From: Acetobacterium sp965140355
Lineage (GTDB): Bacteria > Bacillota > Clostridia > Eubacteriales > Eubacteriaceae
DNA length: 64,000 nucleotides
Direction: 5' to 3'
Assembly (NCBI GenBank): GCA_965140355.1
Contig: OZ223194.1
Span: 496,001-560,000, forward strand
This document shows, in pieces, positions 54,673 through 63,264 of the stretch. The translations under genes and the position numbers were made by a program. Below the pieces are notes generated by a model, which saw only the letters and a program-made list of their open reading frames with translations, made no database searches and was not told where the DNA came from. Position 1 is the stretch's first letter. Each line of letters starts with the position of its first letter.

Positions 54673-56406
54673 TTAATCTGTTAATTTCAATTCTTTCATT
54701 GCGGCCAGCACGTAGGCCACCACCGCAACGCCGCTTTCCAGCGTTAATGCTTTTTCGGCAATTTTTTGGGCATCTTCATATCGAACTCGCCGGATAATCT
54801 TTTTTATTTGTGGAATTGCTAACGCACTCATACTGAATTCATGGAGTCCCAAGCCCAAAAGAATAATGGTTGCCATGGGATCACCCGCCATTTCGCCGCA
54901 CATTCCCGTAAACAATCCGGCTTGACCATTCGACGCCTGAATCACTTGCTTAACCAAACGTAAAATAGCCGGATTAAAGGGATCGTATAAATACGACACA
55001 TCCTGATTCATCCGATCAACGGCGATCGTATATTGGCAAAGGTCATTGGTTCCGATACTGAAAAAATCCACTTCTTGGGCAATAATATCGGCGGTAATCG
55101 CCGCCGACGGGATCTCAATCATCACCCCCACTTTCACATCTTTTCGATGAGGAATGTTCTGTTCGTCGAGTTCCTGCATACATGCTGCCAATATTTTCTT
55201 GGCCTGCCTTACTTCATCAACATTAGCAATCATTGGAAACATGATATAGGCATTCCCATAAACGCTGGCTCTGAGAATCGCCCGCAACTGCGTTTTAAAA
55301 ATTTCAATTTCTTTAAAACAAAGACGAACCGCCCGCAGCCCCAAAAAAGGATTCAGCTCCTCACTTAAAGGCAGATACGGCAATTTTTTATCGCCGCCAA
55401 TATCCATCGTTCGAATAATCACCGGCCCCTCGGGGAAGGCCTCTAAAACCGAGCGATAAGCGGCCATTTGTTTATCTTCGCCAGGCATGGTATCACTGTT
55501 CATATATAAAAACTCGGTCCGATAAAGTCCGATTCCGGTGCCGCCATTTTTAAGTACGCCTAAAACATCGCCCGGTTCTCCGATATTGCCAACCAATTCG
55601 ACCTGATGCCCATCTAATGTCACGGCCTCTAAATCTTTAAGACTTTCCAATTCTTTAAGATAATCCTGATATTTCCGGTAATCTTCTTCAGCCGCTTTAA
55701 TCTGATAACGATCGGGGTTGACAATCACCCGACCCTTAAGTCCGTCAACGATAAGCAGCTCTCCGCTATTGACACTTTGGTCGATATCACCTAACCCCAG
55801 CACTGCCGGAATCTCTAAGCTACGTGCCATGATCGCCGTATGGGATGTCCGGCTGCCAATATTCGTGGCAAAACCCAACACGCGTTGTTTATCCATTTGA
55901 GCTGTATCCGATGGGGCCAGATCGTCAGCAATAATGATCACATCCTGATCCAGATTGGATAAGTCTGGCATCACCACCCCTAAGATATTGTTTCGCACCC
56001 GATTTCCGACATCCTTAACATCAGCTGCCCGTTCACTAAAATACGGATCGTTCATTTGTTCAAAGATCGTCACTAAACGATCGGTTACGAGGTGAACGGC
56101 ATAAGCGGCGTTTGCCTTATTGTCTGTAATCTCTTTTTCGATACCCTCAACAAATTCCGGGTCCTGAAGGATCATCGCATGGGCTTCAAAAATCGCCGCC
56201 TCTTCGCTCCCCAGTTCAGCAATCGTTTTTATGCGAATTTCTTCCAGCTTTTTTAGACTTTCATTGCAAGCCTCGTGAAATTTATCCATTTCGACTTGCC
56301 CATTCTCAGCCCGATCGGCACTTACTACTACCGCTTCTTTTTGATAAACAAGCGCTCTGGCAATAGCGATTCCCGGCGATGCAATGATTCCGTCTCTAAT
56401 AAACAT
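54673..56406 (-). CDS. ptsI: Phosphoenolpyruvate-protein phosphotransferase, enzyme I
   Basis: This 577-residue enzyme I of usual length has an N-terminal HPr-binding helical domain, the phospho-histidine loop SRTSHTAIMARS (His about residue 189) and the PEP-binding TIM barrel. The barrel includes TMDIGGDKKLPYL, FLGLRAVRLC and the C-terminal GMCGEMAGDP. It transfers phosphate from PEP to HPr in the cytoplasm. AGGAGG lies 7 bases before the ATG. It follows the acetoin operon after a terminator and so has its own transcript. Confidence 0.98.
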   Translation of the reverse strand: MFIRDGIIASPGIAIARALVYQKEAVVVSADRAENGQVEMDKFHEACNESLKKLEEIRIKTIAELGSEEAAIFEAHAMILQDPEFVEGIEKEITDNKANAAYAVHLVTDRLVTIFEQMNDPYFSERAADVKDVGNRVRNNILGVVMPDLSNLDQDVIIIADDLAPSDTAQMDKQRVLGFATNIGSRTSHTAIMARSLEIPAVLGLGDIDQSVNSGELLIVDGLKGRVIVNPDRYQIKAAEEDYRKYQDYLKELESLKDLEAVTLDGHQVELVGNIGEPGDVLGVLKNGGTGIGLYRTEFLYMNSDTMPGEDKQMAAYRSVLEAFPEGPVIIRTMDIGGDKKLPYLPLSEELNPFLGLRAVRLCFKEIEIFKTQLRAILRASVYGNAYIMFPMIANVDEVRQAKKILAACMQELDEQNIPHRKDVKVGVMIEIPSAAITADIIAQEVDFFSIGTNDLCQYTIAVDRMNQDVSYLYDPFNPAILRLVKQVIQASNGQAGLFTGMCGEMAGDPMATIILLGLGLHEFSMSALAIPQIKKIIRRVRYEDAQKIAEKALTLESGVAVVAYVLAAMKELKLTD

Positions 56407-56502
56407 GCCAAACCTCCTCTATGTCTCTTTATTATTTCAATTTTTCCTTCAATCAAAGTTATCCCAAAACGATGCCATGATCACTTCATTTTTTTAGTTA
56501 AA

Positions 56503-56546
56503 ACACCTCCAAACTGACTTGTTCAACATCCACAGTTTGGAGGTGT
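56503..56546 (-). terminator. Terminator after acoL
   Basis: ACACCTCCAAACTG (56503-56516) pairs perfectly with CAGTTTGGAGGTGT (56533-56546). T-rich sequence follows on the minus strand. It separates the acetoin operon from ptsI. Confidence 0.82.
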
Positions 56547-56603
56547 ACTGAATCTTGGGCATCGTTTTCGTCATCGCTACTAAATGAACGAAAACATCTT
56601 CAA

Positions 56604-57986
56604 TTATTTTTTAGGCAAATGAATACATTTCCCGAGCGCATCAGCACAGGCTTCCATAAAAGCTTCGGAATAGGTGGGATGTGGATGAATGGTGTCGGCC
56701 ACTTCATGTGCGGTTATTTCCATACTCATACACATCGTCGCTTCGCTAATCATTTCCGTTGCTGCCGCACCCAATATCTGGACGCCAAGAATCTCGCCGT
56801 ATTGTTTATCGATAATGACTTTCACAAAACCTTCGGTTTCTGATGAGCCCAACGCCCGGCCATTGGCACTAAACGAAAAACTCCCCACGGCAATATCATA
56901 ATCTTTTTTAGCCGTTTCTTCAGTTAAACCAACCGAAGCCGCTTCCGGCAAGGTATACAGGCAATTGGGAATAAAACGTAAATCGACACATTCGTTTCCG
57001 CCCAGTGCATTGATTGCCGCACTTTCGCCCATTTTAAAGGCGGTATGGGCTAGATTTCCCTGTCCATTCATATCACCAACACAATAAATATTGGCAATGC
57101 TGGTTCGCATTTGTTCATCAACGGCAACATAGTTACGCACCATCTCGAAGTCATCTCGCATTTCGCCCAGACACGCCAGCTCGGCACATCGCCCGGTGGC
57201 AATTAAAACCTTGTCGGCTGCGAGTGTTTTTTGATCGGCCAGTTTAACGATTAAATGGCCATTTTCATCGCGATCAATCGCTGCAACCGCAACCTTCAGC
57301 AGGGTTTTAATCCCCTGGGCTTTAATACTCTTCCTAAAGTGTTTGTAAATGTCTTTACCCATACTGACAACTAACTGATCGGCCGCTTCAACAATGGTTA
57401 CCTCACTGCCGAATGCGGCAAAAGCGGTGGCAATCTCACAGCCAATTACGCCACCGCCGATAATCACCAGACGTTTGGGAATTTCTTTAAGATCCAATAT
57501 TTCATTACTGGTTAAAACATCACTATCCGCAATTCCGGGAATTCCGGGAAGCGCCGGTTTTGAACCGCCGGCCAGAATAATCTTGGGGACATCATAAATT
57601 TCTCCGGCACAACTGATCCGGCGCTCTTTGGTTAAGGATGCCATCCCTTTGATGACGGTAACACCGTAACTTTCAAGAAGTCCGGCCACTCCGGACGTCA
57701 GTTTTTTTACCACTTCATCTTTTTGAGCCACAATCGCAGGCATATCAACGGCTAACGTACTGGTATCAATGTGAATCCCGCGATGCTCGGCGTGTTTAAG
57801 GTGTTTAATATATTCAGCCGTTTTAACATAGGTTTTGGTGGGAATACAACCACGGTTCAAGCAGGTTCCGCCAACGGTATCTTTTTCGAAAAGAACCACT
57901 TTGGCGCCGAGTTGAGCGGCTTTAATCGCCGCCACATAACCACCCGGACCGCCACCGATTACGGCTATCTCAAATCCATTTTTCAT
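56604..57986 (-). CDS. acoL: Dihydrolipoyl dehydrogenase, E3 of the acetoin dehydrogenase complex
   Basis: This 460-residue flavoprotein has an N-terminal FAD-binding GGGPGG motif (residues 11-16), the redox-active disulfide Cys42/Cys47 in GGTCLNRGCIPTK, an NAD-binding GGGVIGCE, a second FAD motif IYCVGDMNG and the C-terminal HPHPTYSE that carries the active-site His-Glu pair. It reoxidises the lipoyl arms of AcoC and makes NADH. It lies 13 bases after acoC. Unlike some clostridial AcoL proteins it has no N-terminal lipoyl domain. Confidence 0.95.
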   Translation of the reverse strand: MKNGFEIAVIGGGPGGYVAAIKAAQLGAKVVLFEKDTVGGTCLNRGCIPTKTYVKTAEYIKHLKHAEHRGIHIDTSTLAVDMPAIVAQKDEVVKKLTSGVAGLLESYGVTVIKGMASLTKERRISCAGEIYDVPKIILAGGSKPALPGIPGIADSDVLTSNEILDLKEIPKRLVIIGGGVIGCEIATAFAAFGSEVTIVEAADQLVVSMGKDIYKHFRKSIKAQGIKTLLKVAVAAIDRDENGHLIVKLADQKTLAADKVLIATGRCAELACLGEMRDDFEMVRNYVAVDEQMRTSIANIYCVGDMNGQGNLAHTAFKMGESAAINALGGNECVDLRFIPNCLYTLPEAASVGLTEETAKKDYDIAVGSFSFSANGRALGSSETEGFVKVIIDKQYGEILGVQILGAAATEMISEATMCMSMEITAHEVADTIHPHPTYSEAFMEACADALGKCIHLPKK

Positions 57987-57999
57987 TCTCCAACCTCCA

Positions 58000-59289
58000 T
58001 CAGAGCAGAATTTCCATTGGATTTTCCAACAGCTCGCGTACTTTCAACGAAAATTTGGCCGCAACATCACCATTAATTAAGCGGTGGTCATAAGTTAATG
58101 AAATCATCATTTTCTGACGGGTTTCAAGCTGACCGTTTACCAGTGCCAGTTCATCTTCGATTGCACAAATTCCAATAATAACGGCATTGGGTTGGTTCAC
58201 AATCGGGGTAAATGAATGCACCCCAAACATCCCCAGGTTTGAAATGGAAATCGTTGAACCCTGGTATTCGTCAACCGTTAAAGCACCGGTTTTAGCTTTC
58301 GCACTTAATGATTTAATGGTTTTTGAAATCTCTTCCAGACTTTTTTGATCAGCATTTTTTACAACCGGAACAATCAATCCTTCTTCTAACGCGACGGCAA
58401 TTCCGATATTAACATCTTCATGAAAAATGATTTCCTGATCGCCCAGGCTGACCAATACTTTTTTATCATGTAATAAAACTTTCGCCACGGCTTTAACGAT
58501 ATAATCATTGATCGTGAACTTATTTTCTCGGCTTTCATTAACCGTTTTTCGAAATGCCATCAGGTTGGTCATATCGACTTTGGTATTCTGAGTCACGCAG
58601 GGAATTTCCAGATGGGATTTTAGCATCCGTTCGCCAACCACCTTCTGCATCCCCGATAATGGTGTCGTCTTCTGACCGGTTTTATCCGCTGCCAATTTTT
58701 GCTGTTTTGCAACTTTAGCCAACACATCATTTTTCATAACCTTGTTTTGATAACCCGAGCCGACAATCGTAGCGACATCAATTCCCTTATCTTCGGCAAT
58801 TCTTTTGGCCAACGGCGATTCGGAAATTTTTCGTTCCACGTCACGGCCTTTAATTTCGCCCAGCATACCCGATGGGATCACCTCGTTCAGATCGATGTCA
58901 TTCGTTTCGGCCATTTTTTTAGCATAAGGTGTCGCCTTGATGCCATTTGTCGCGGTTAACGGTTCAGCTTTTTTAGCGGATTCAGCGATGATCTCTGGTG
59001 CAGCAACTTCAGCTTGTCCGGCTGCCTGCGGTTGATCGGGCACGGTTTCGCCAGGTTCCCCGACATAACCAATGGTCGTCACCACGGGTACTACTGCGCC
59101 GTCTTCAAAATATCGACATAACAAGACCCCGTTTGCCGGTGCCTCCACTTCCATGGACACTTTGTCGGTTTCAATTTCTAACAGGCCCTCGCCTTCTTCA
59201 ACTTGCTCCCCAACTTCTTTCAACCATTGAATAATGGTCCCTTCCTGCATATCCATCCCAGCTTTGGGCATAAATACTTCTACTGCCAT
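58000..59289 (-). CDS. acoC: Dihydrolipoamide acetyltransferase, E2 of the acetoin dehydrogenase complex
   Basis: This 429-residue E2 has one N-terminal lipoyl domain (Lys43 in IETDKVSMEV), a flexible Pro/Ala/Glu linker, and two segments that each look like a peripheral-subunit-binding domain (TPYAKKMAETNDIDL and SPLAKRIAEDKGIDV). A C-terminal acyltransferase core follows. The core catalytic motif reads DHRLING (about residues 401-407): the His is kept, but the usual Asp of H-x3-DG is Asn. It transfers the acetyl group from acetoin cleavage to CoA. It sits between acoB and acoL in the operon. Confidence 0.94.
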   Translation of the reverse strand: MAVEVFMPKAGMDMQEGTIIQWLKEVGEQVEEGEGLLEIETDKVSMEVEAPANGVLLCRYFEDGAVVPVVTTIGYVGEPGETVPDQPQAAGQAEVAAPEIIAESAKKAEPLTATNGIKATPYAKKMAETNDIDLNEVIPSGMLGEIKGRDVERKISESPLAKRIAEDKGIDVATIVGSGYQNKVMKNDVLAKVAKQQKLAADKTGQKTTPLSGMQKVVGERMLKSHLEIPCVTQNTKVDMTNLMAFRKTVNESRENKFTINDYIVKAVAKVLLHDKKVLVSLGDQEIIFHEDVNIGIAVALEEGLIVPVVKNADQKSLEEISKTIKSLSAKAKTGALTVDEYQGSTISISNLGMFGVHSFTPIVNQPNAVIIGICAIEDELALVNGQLETRQKMMISLTYDHRLINGDVAAKFSLKVRELLENPMEILL

Positions 59290-59320
59290 TATTTTCTCCC
59301 TTCAGTCTTTTATCTCCATG

Positions 59321-60304
59321 TTACGCCAGCAGCTCTTTAACGGTTGCCACAATTTTTGCTTCATCGGGCAGGATTCCTTTTTCCAGAATCGGACAAAACG
59401 GGACCGGAACATCTTCGGATGCTAATCGTTTTAAAGGTGCATCAAGATAATAAAACGCTTCGCTATCGGCTATTCGCGCGATAATTTCACCGGCAATCCC
59501 GCCCGTCTTAACCGCTTCATGAACAACCAGACAATGACGGGTTTTGATCACGGATTTAATAATCGCTTCGGTGTCCATTGGCAATAAGGTGCGCAAATCG
59601 ATCACTTCCACATCAATCCCTTCCTGTTCGAGGCTTTCAGCCGCCGTCAGACACATTTGCACCATCCGTCCATAGGTAATAATAGTGCAATCTTTCCCTT
59701 CGCGTTTAATGTCGGCTTCGCCAATCGGAATCGTGAATTCTTCTTCTTCAACCAAACCTTTGGTCCGGTATAACAGCTTTTGTTCTAAAAAGATAACCGG
59801 ATTATTATCCCGGATCGCTGACTTAAGCAGTCCTTTGGCATCTCTCGGGGTTGATGGGACAATCACTTTCAGGCCGGGAACATGGCATAACATCGCTTCT
59901 AACGACTGCGAATGCTGCGCCGCTGCACCGGTTCCGCCACCTGATGCGGTTCTTAACACCAACGGCACATTAACTTTGCCACCAAACATATAACGCATTT
60001 TGGGCGCCTGGTTGACGATCATATCCCAACAAACGGTCATAAAATCGGAGAACATAATTTCAACAATCGGACGCATGCCGGCGACTGCCGCACCAATGGC
60101 ACAACCAACAAAAGCCTGTTCCGAAATCGGGGTATCAATGATGCGTTCTTCGCCAAAGGTATCAACTAAGTCTCCCGACACCCCAAAGGCGCCACGGTAA
60201 ACACCAATGTCTTCGCCCATCATAAAGACTTCATCATCTCTGAGCATTTCTTCGCTAATTGCTTCTTTTATCGCATTTGCATAGGTTATTTCTTTTTTAG
60301 GCAT
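59321..60304 (-). CDS. acoB: Acetoin dehydrogenase E1 component, beta subunit
   Basis: This 327-residue transketolase-like beta subunit has EAISEEMLRDDEVFMMGEDIG near the N-terminus (landmark) and the pyrimidine-binding region around GMRPIVEIMFSDFM, with a C-terminal transketolase domain containing DLRTLLPMD. With AcoA it forms the thiamine-diphosphate enzyme that cleaves acetoin to acetaldehyde and an acetyl group on lipoamide. GGGAG precedes the ATG. It lies 14 bases after acoA. Confidence 0.95.
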   Translation of the reverse strand: MPKKEITYANAIKEAISEEMLRDDEVFMMGEDIGVYRGAFGVSGDLVDTFGEERIIDTPISEQAFVGCAIGAAVAGMRPIVEIMFSDFMTVCWDMIVNQAPKMRYMFGGKVNVPLVLRTASGGGTGAAAQHSQSLEAMLCHVPGLKVIVPSTPRDAKGLLKSAIRDNNPVIFLEQKLLYRTKGLVEEEEFTIPIGEADIKREGKDCTIITYGRMVQMCLTAAESLEQEGIDVEVIDLRTLLPMDTEAIIKSVIKTRHCLVVHEAVKTGGIAGEIIARIADSEAFYYLDAPLKRLASEDVPVPFCPILEKGILPDEAKIVATVKELLA

Positions 60305-60318
60305 TTTTTGTCTCCCTC

Positions 60319-61284
60319 TTATAAAGCATAAACATCATTATAAACGTCATCCAGTTCCGGATACGGACTATCCAAAGCAAACTGAACAGCCTTATCAATC
60401 AGTTCGGTCGTTTCCTGATCAACGGCATCCAACTCGTTAAGCGTACAAGTCCCGGCGTCTAATAAATCACTGCGCATTTTATCAATGGGATTTTTGGCTT
60501 TCCATTCATTGATTTCCTGTTTTGTCCGATACAGATTTCCGTCACTTTTTGAATGGCCGGAAATACGGTAGGTATTTTCAACGATCAACATCGGACCGTT
60601 AGCAACCACATAGGCTCTCGCTTTTTTGATACATTCCCGCACCGCAAACGCATCATTGCCATCAACCGTTTCGGCTGGCATGCCATAAGGGATCGCCCGT
60701 TTAGCGATATCGGTATCTTTCATCACCTTTGAAATATGTGTTGACATCCCATAAGTATTATTGGTACAAACAAACAATACTGGCAGTCCCCATACCGAAG
60801 CCAGATTCATCGATTCATGAAAAGCACCTTCATTCGATGCCCCATCGCCAAAGAAGGCCACGGTAACGACATCTTCTTTTCGCCGTTTCGCGGCAAAAGC
60901 ACTGCCGCAAGCCAGCGGTAAGGCCGCCCCAACAATGCCGTTGGCACCAAGAACGCCTTTATCCTTATCGGCAATGTGCATCGAACCGCCCTTGCCTTTG
61001 CAAACACCCGTCACTTTCCCGAAAATTTCGGCCATCATTAAGTTGATATCAATCCCTTTACAAATCGCCTGACTATGACCCCGATGGGTTGCATACATTA
61101 AATCCTGCGGTTCCAGTCCTTCACAGGTTCCGGCCGCCGCCCCTTCTTCCCCGATACTTAAATGAGTGGTGCCGTGGATCATTCCCAAAGAAAAGTAATG
61201 TTGTACTTTTTCTTCAAATTTTCGGGAAAGATACATATCTTTTAATAACTTTAATCCTAATTCTTTGTTTTTTTCGTTTTTCAA
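60319..61284 (-). CDS. acoA: Acetoin dehydrogenase E1 component, alpha subunit
   Basis: This 321-residue alpha subunit has the thiamine-diphosphate motif beginning FFGDGASNEG and ending in CTNNTYG (about residues 143-175). An early substrate/TPP region, YATHRGHSQAICKG, and the phosphorylation-loop-like YRISGHSKSD are also present. The start is TTG at 61284, six bases after AGGAGG. It is the first gene of acoABCL. No acoR-type activator gene or sigma-54 promoter was found in the 263-base gap upstream. Confidence 0.95.
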   Translation of the reverse strand: MKNEKNKELGLKLLKDMYLSRKFEEKVQHYFSLGMIHGTTHLSIGEEGAAAGTCEGLEPQDLMYATHRGHSQAICKGIDINLMMAEIFGKVTGVCKGKGGSMHIADKDKGVLGANGIVGAALPLACGSAFAAKRRKEDVVTVAFFGDGASNEGAFHESMNLASVWGLPVLFVCTNNTYGMSTHISKVMKDTDIAKRAIPYGMPAETVDGNDAFAVRECIKKARAYVVANGPMLIVENTYRISGHSKSDGNLYRTKQEINEWKAKNPIDKMRSDLLDAGTCTLNELDAVDQETTELIDKAVQFALDSPYPELDDVYNDVYAL

Positions 61285-61547
61285 TGATGTTCCTCCTCTA
61301 TGGATTGCTTATCTGTTTTTTTCGATGTGCGTGATTCTGCTTTAAATTCTTCAGTGTTCGTTTTTCAGTGCTGATGGTGTTTTAATTTTCTTTCTCAATT
61401 TTCTAATTTTGCGAAATTGCTTCATTCATTTTGGTGTGTCTTTTAGCAATCATCCAAAAGGCCAATATCCTTTGTTATTATCATTCACATGCTTTTTAGC
61501 TGGAACGTTTTTATCCAAAAACATATTGGCCAGACCATTTCCTGTTC

Positions 61548-62840
61548 CTATAAATAAAGGGTATCTTGAATTTTTCTTAATTGAACCATAAGTGAATCAT
61601 TGTCAAGTGCGACATCGCCATACGTTACAATTTCACCTTTTTTGACATCTTTAATCATTTTCGTCTTTTTGTTAACAATTCCCATTGGTAAAGCATCTTT
61701 TTCTTTTGCGACAGCAGCTTGTTCAAAGCTACCGTAAATTGTGAACCCGCCAATACCATCCAAATATTCGCCTGCGGTTAAATCGCGTTTAGCAACCGTG
61801 ATCGTTTCCGAAACAAGACCTTTTCGTGGTGCAATGGTTGGAATTCCGTCAAGCACAGCTTTTGCAACTGATAATGGTGTTTCCAGACTGCATAAATGAT
61901 ACGGTCGATATAATACATAGTTAGGACCTTTTCCCATACTGAGGTAATTTAATTCATGAATAATATCTGGTTGTTCAGTTGAGATAATAATAAATACCCC
62001 TGGTGCAACGCCATCGATATAATCGATAATGCCATAATTATTTAAAATTCCGCCTTCGCTTTTTAATCTGAACAAGTCTGGTAATTCAGAAACAATTCCT
62101 TTTGCCCCATGTGCCCCCATGATATCAGGAAGGAATCCGGTTGCATTTGACATTGCTGTCATTTCTACCATTGTTTTTGTACCATCTTTAAAGGAAGTCA
62201 GCATTTTAGGACTTACACCTTTTTTAGTCGCTTCTTCTAATACCGAATCTGGATTGGAGGCTTTATCAACCTTATTGTTTTTCCCTTTTCCCACAACCCG
62301 AACATCAAATCCCAGTGCATCAGCAAAATCATACATTTCCAGCACTGCACCAGGTTCGTCACCGGCGGAACCAGAATAAACAACACCCGCACTATTAGCC
62401 ATTTTATACAGCATCGGGCCAATGCAAACATCGGCTTCGACGTTTAGCATAACAATATGTTTTCCGGAGTTAATACTGTCAATCGCAACTTTTGCCCCAA
62501 CTTCCGGAACCCCGGTAGCATCTACGGCACAATCGATCAAGTCAGTTTTTGTTGCAATTTCAGGGTTATCGGTAACGATATATTTACCTCTCGCCAACAG
62601 ATCGTTTGCTTCCGAAATAGTGTTGGCAATAGCAAAATCGCCTTCTTTTAATCCTGCATGTTTATAAGCATTGATGGCATTTTCAACATTAATGTCAACT
62701 ACAACTGCTGGACGCATACCTTTCATCGACATGATCTGTCCGACCATCCCGCGGCCCATTTGTCCCGCTCCAACAATACTCGTCATGATGTGTTTGCCGT
62801 TTTCTTCTAATTGTAATAACTTATAGTTTAATCCTAACAT
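61548..62840 (-). CDS. NAD(P)-dependent oxidoreductase, homoserine-dehydrogenase-like with SAF-type C-terminus
   Basis: This 430-residue protein has an N-terminal Rossmann motif GAGQMGRG (residues 24-31), a second conserved region CAVDATGVPEVGAKVA and a catalytic-type region VYSGSAGDEPGAVLE. The last 90 residues (GLVSETITVAKRDLTAGE, then MGIVNKKTKMIKDVKKGE) resemble a SAF domain. Proteins of this type act on sugar-acid or sugar-alcohol phosphates in scattered catabolic operons; I cannot name the substrate. It lies 24 bases after the glucitol-type IIA gene, so it probably acts on the phosphate product of that PTS. Confidence 0.75.
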   Translation of the reverse strand: MLGLNYKLLQLEENGKHIMTSIVGAGQMGRGMVGQIMSMKGMRPAVVVDINVENAINAYKHAGLKEGDFAIANTISEANDLLARGKYIVTDNPEIATKTDLIDCAVDATGVPEVGAKVAIDSINSGKHIVMLNVEADVCIGPMLYKMANSAGVVYSGSAGDEPGAVLEMYDFADALGFDVRVVGKGKNNKVDKASNPDSVLEEATKKGVSPKMLTSFKDGTKTMVEMTAMSNATGFLPDIMGAHGAKGIVSELPDLFRLKSEGGILNNYGIIDYIDGVAPGVFIIISTEQPDIIHELNYLSMGKGPNYVLYRPYHLCSLETPLSVAKAVLDGIPTIAPRKGLVSETITVAKRDLTAGEYLDGIGGFTIYGSFEQAAVAKEKDALPMGIVNKKTKMIKDVKKGEIVTYGDVALDNDSLMVQLRKIQDTLYL

Positions 62841-62864
62841 TATTTTCCTCGCTTAATTTTATTT

Positions 62865-63230
62865 TTAATTTTCCTGATAAATAATCTGGAATGTATCGCC
62901 TACTTTAACAACCGGAATTCCTTGGCCTTTTAACTCAATTTGACCGGGAAGCTTCGCCTGATCTTCACCCGTAAAACTAAATGAACAATGCCCCATGCTT
63001 TCTAATGTTTTATTGGCTTCATCTCCTACCGCTGTTACATCATATACTAATTCTCCAAATTTAACCTGATCGCCGATGGTCACCTCCTTATTGAATTCTT
63101 TTTTGGTGTGTAATACCGCTATTTCTGCTAAACCAGGCGGGGCATTATCATCAAAAACGATGAGTAGTTTTTCTTGTAAAAATTCTGCTACCATCTCCCC
63201 TATTTGAGTTATTTCTGTTGTGAAATCCAT
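62865..63230 (-). CDS. srlB: PTS glucitol/sorbitol-specific IIA component
   Basis: This 121-residue IIA of the glucitol family has its phospho-accepting histidine most likely at His41 (AEIAVLHTKKE), and the C-terminal part contains GHCSFSFTGEDQAKLPGQIEL (landmark). It takes phosphate from HPr and passes it to the IIB domain of the adjacent SrlE. AAAGGAGAG lies before the ATG at 63230; the frame open to 63293 overlaps the srlE end and is not the start. Confidence 0.93.
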   Translation of the reverse strand: MDFTTEITQIGEMVAEFLQEKLLIVFDDNAPPGLAEIAVLHTKKEFNKEVTIGDQVKFGELVYDVTAVGDEANKTLESMGHCSFSFTGEDQAKLPGQIELKGQGIPVVKVGDTFQIIYQEN

Positions 63231-63264
63231 TTTACTCTCCTTTATTTTTAGGTCTATTTTTCGT

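Noticed and set aside
61460..61531. Inverted repeat GGCCAATAT...ATATTGGCC between the oxidoreductase and acoA genes
   Set aside because: The loop is 54 bases and no T run follows, so it is not a convincing terminator; it may be an operator but there is no further support.
61285..61547. Possible sigma-54 promoter before acoA
   Set aside because: acoA operons elsewhere use sigma-54, but I found no GG-N10-GC element with correct spacing. TTGGCC and TTGC are present but 14 bases apart.
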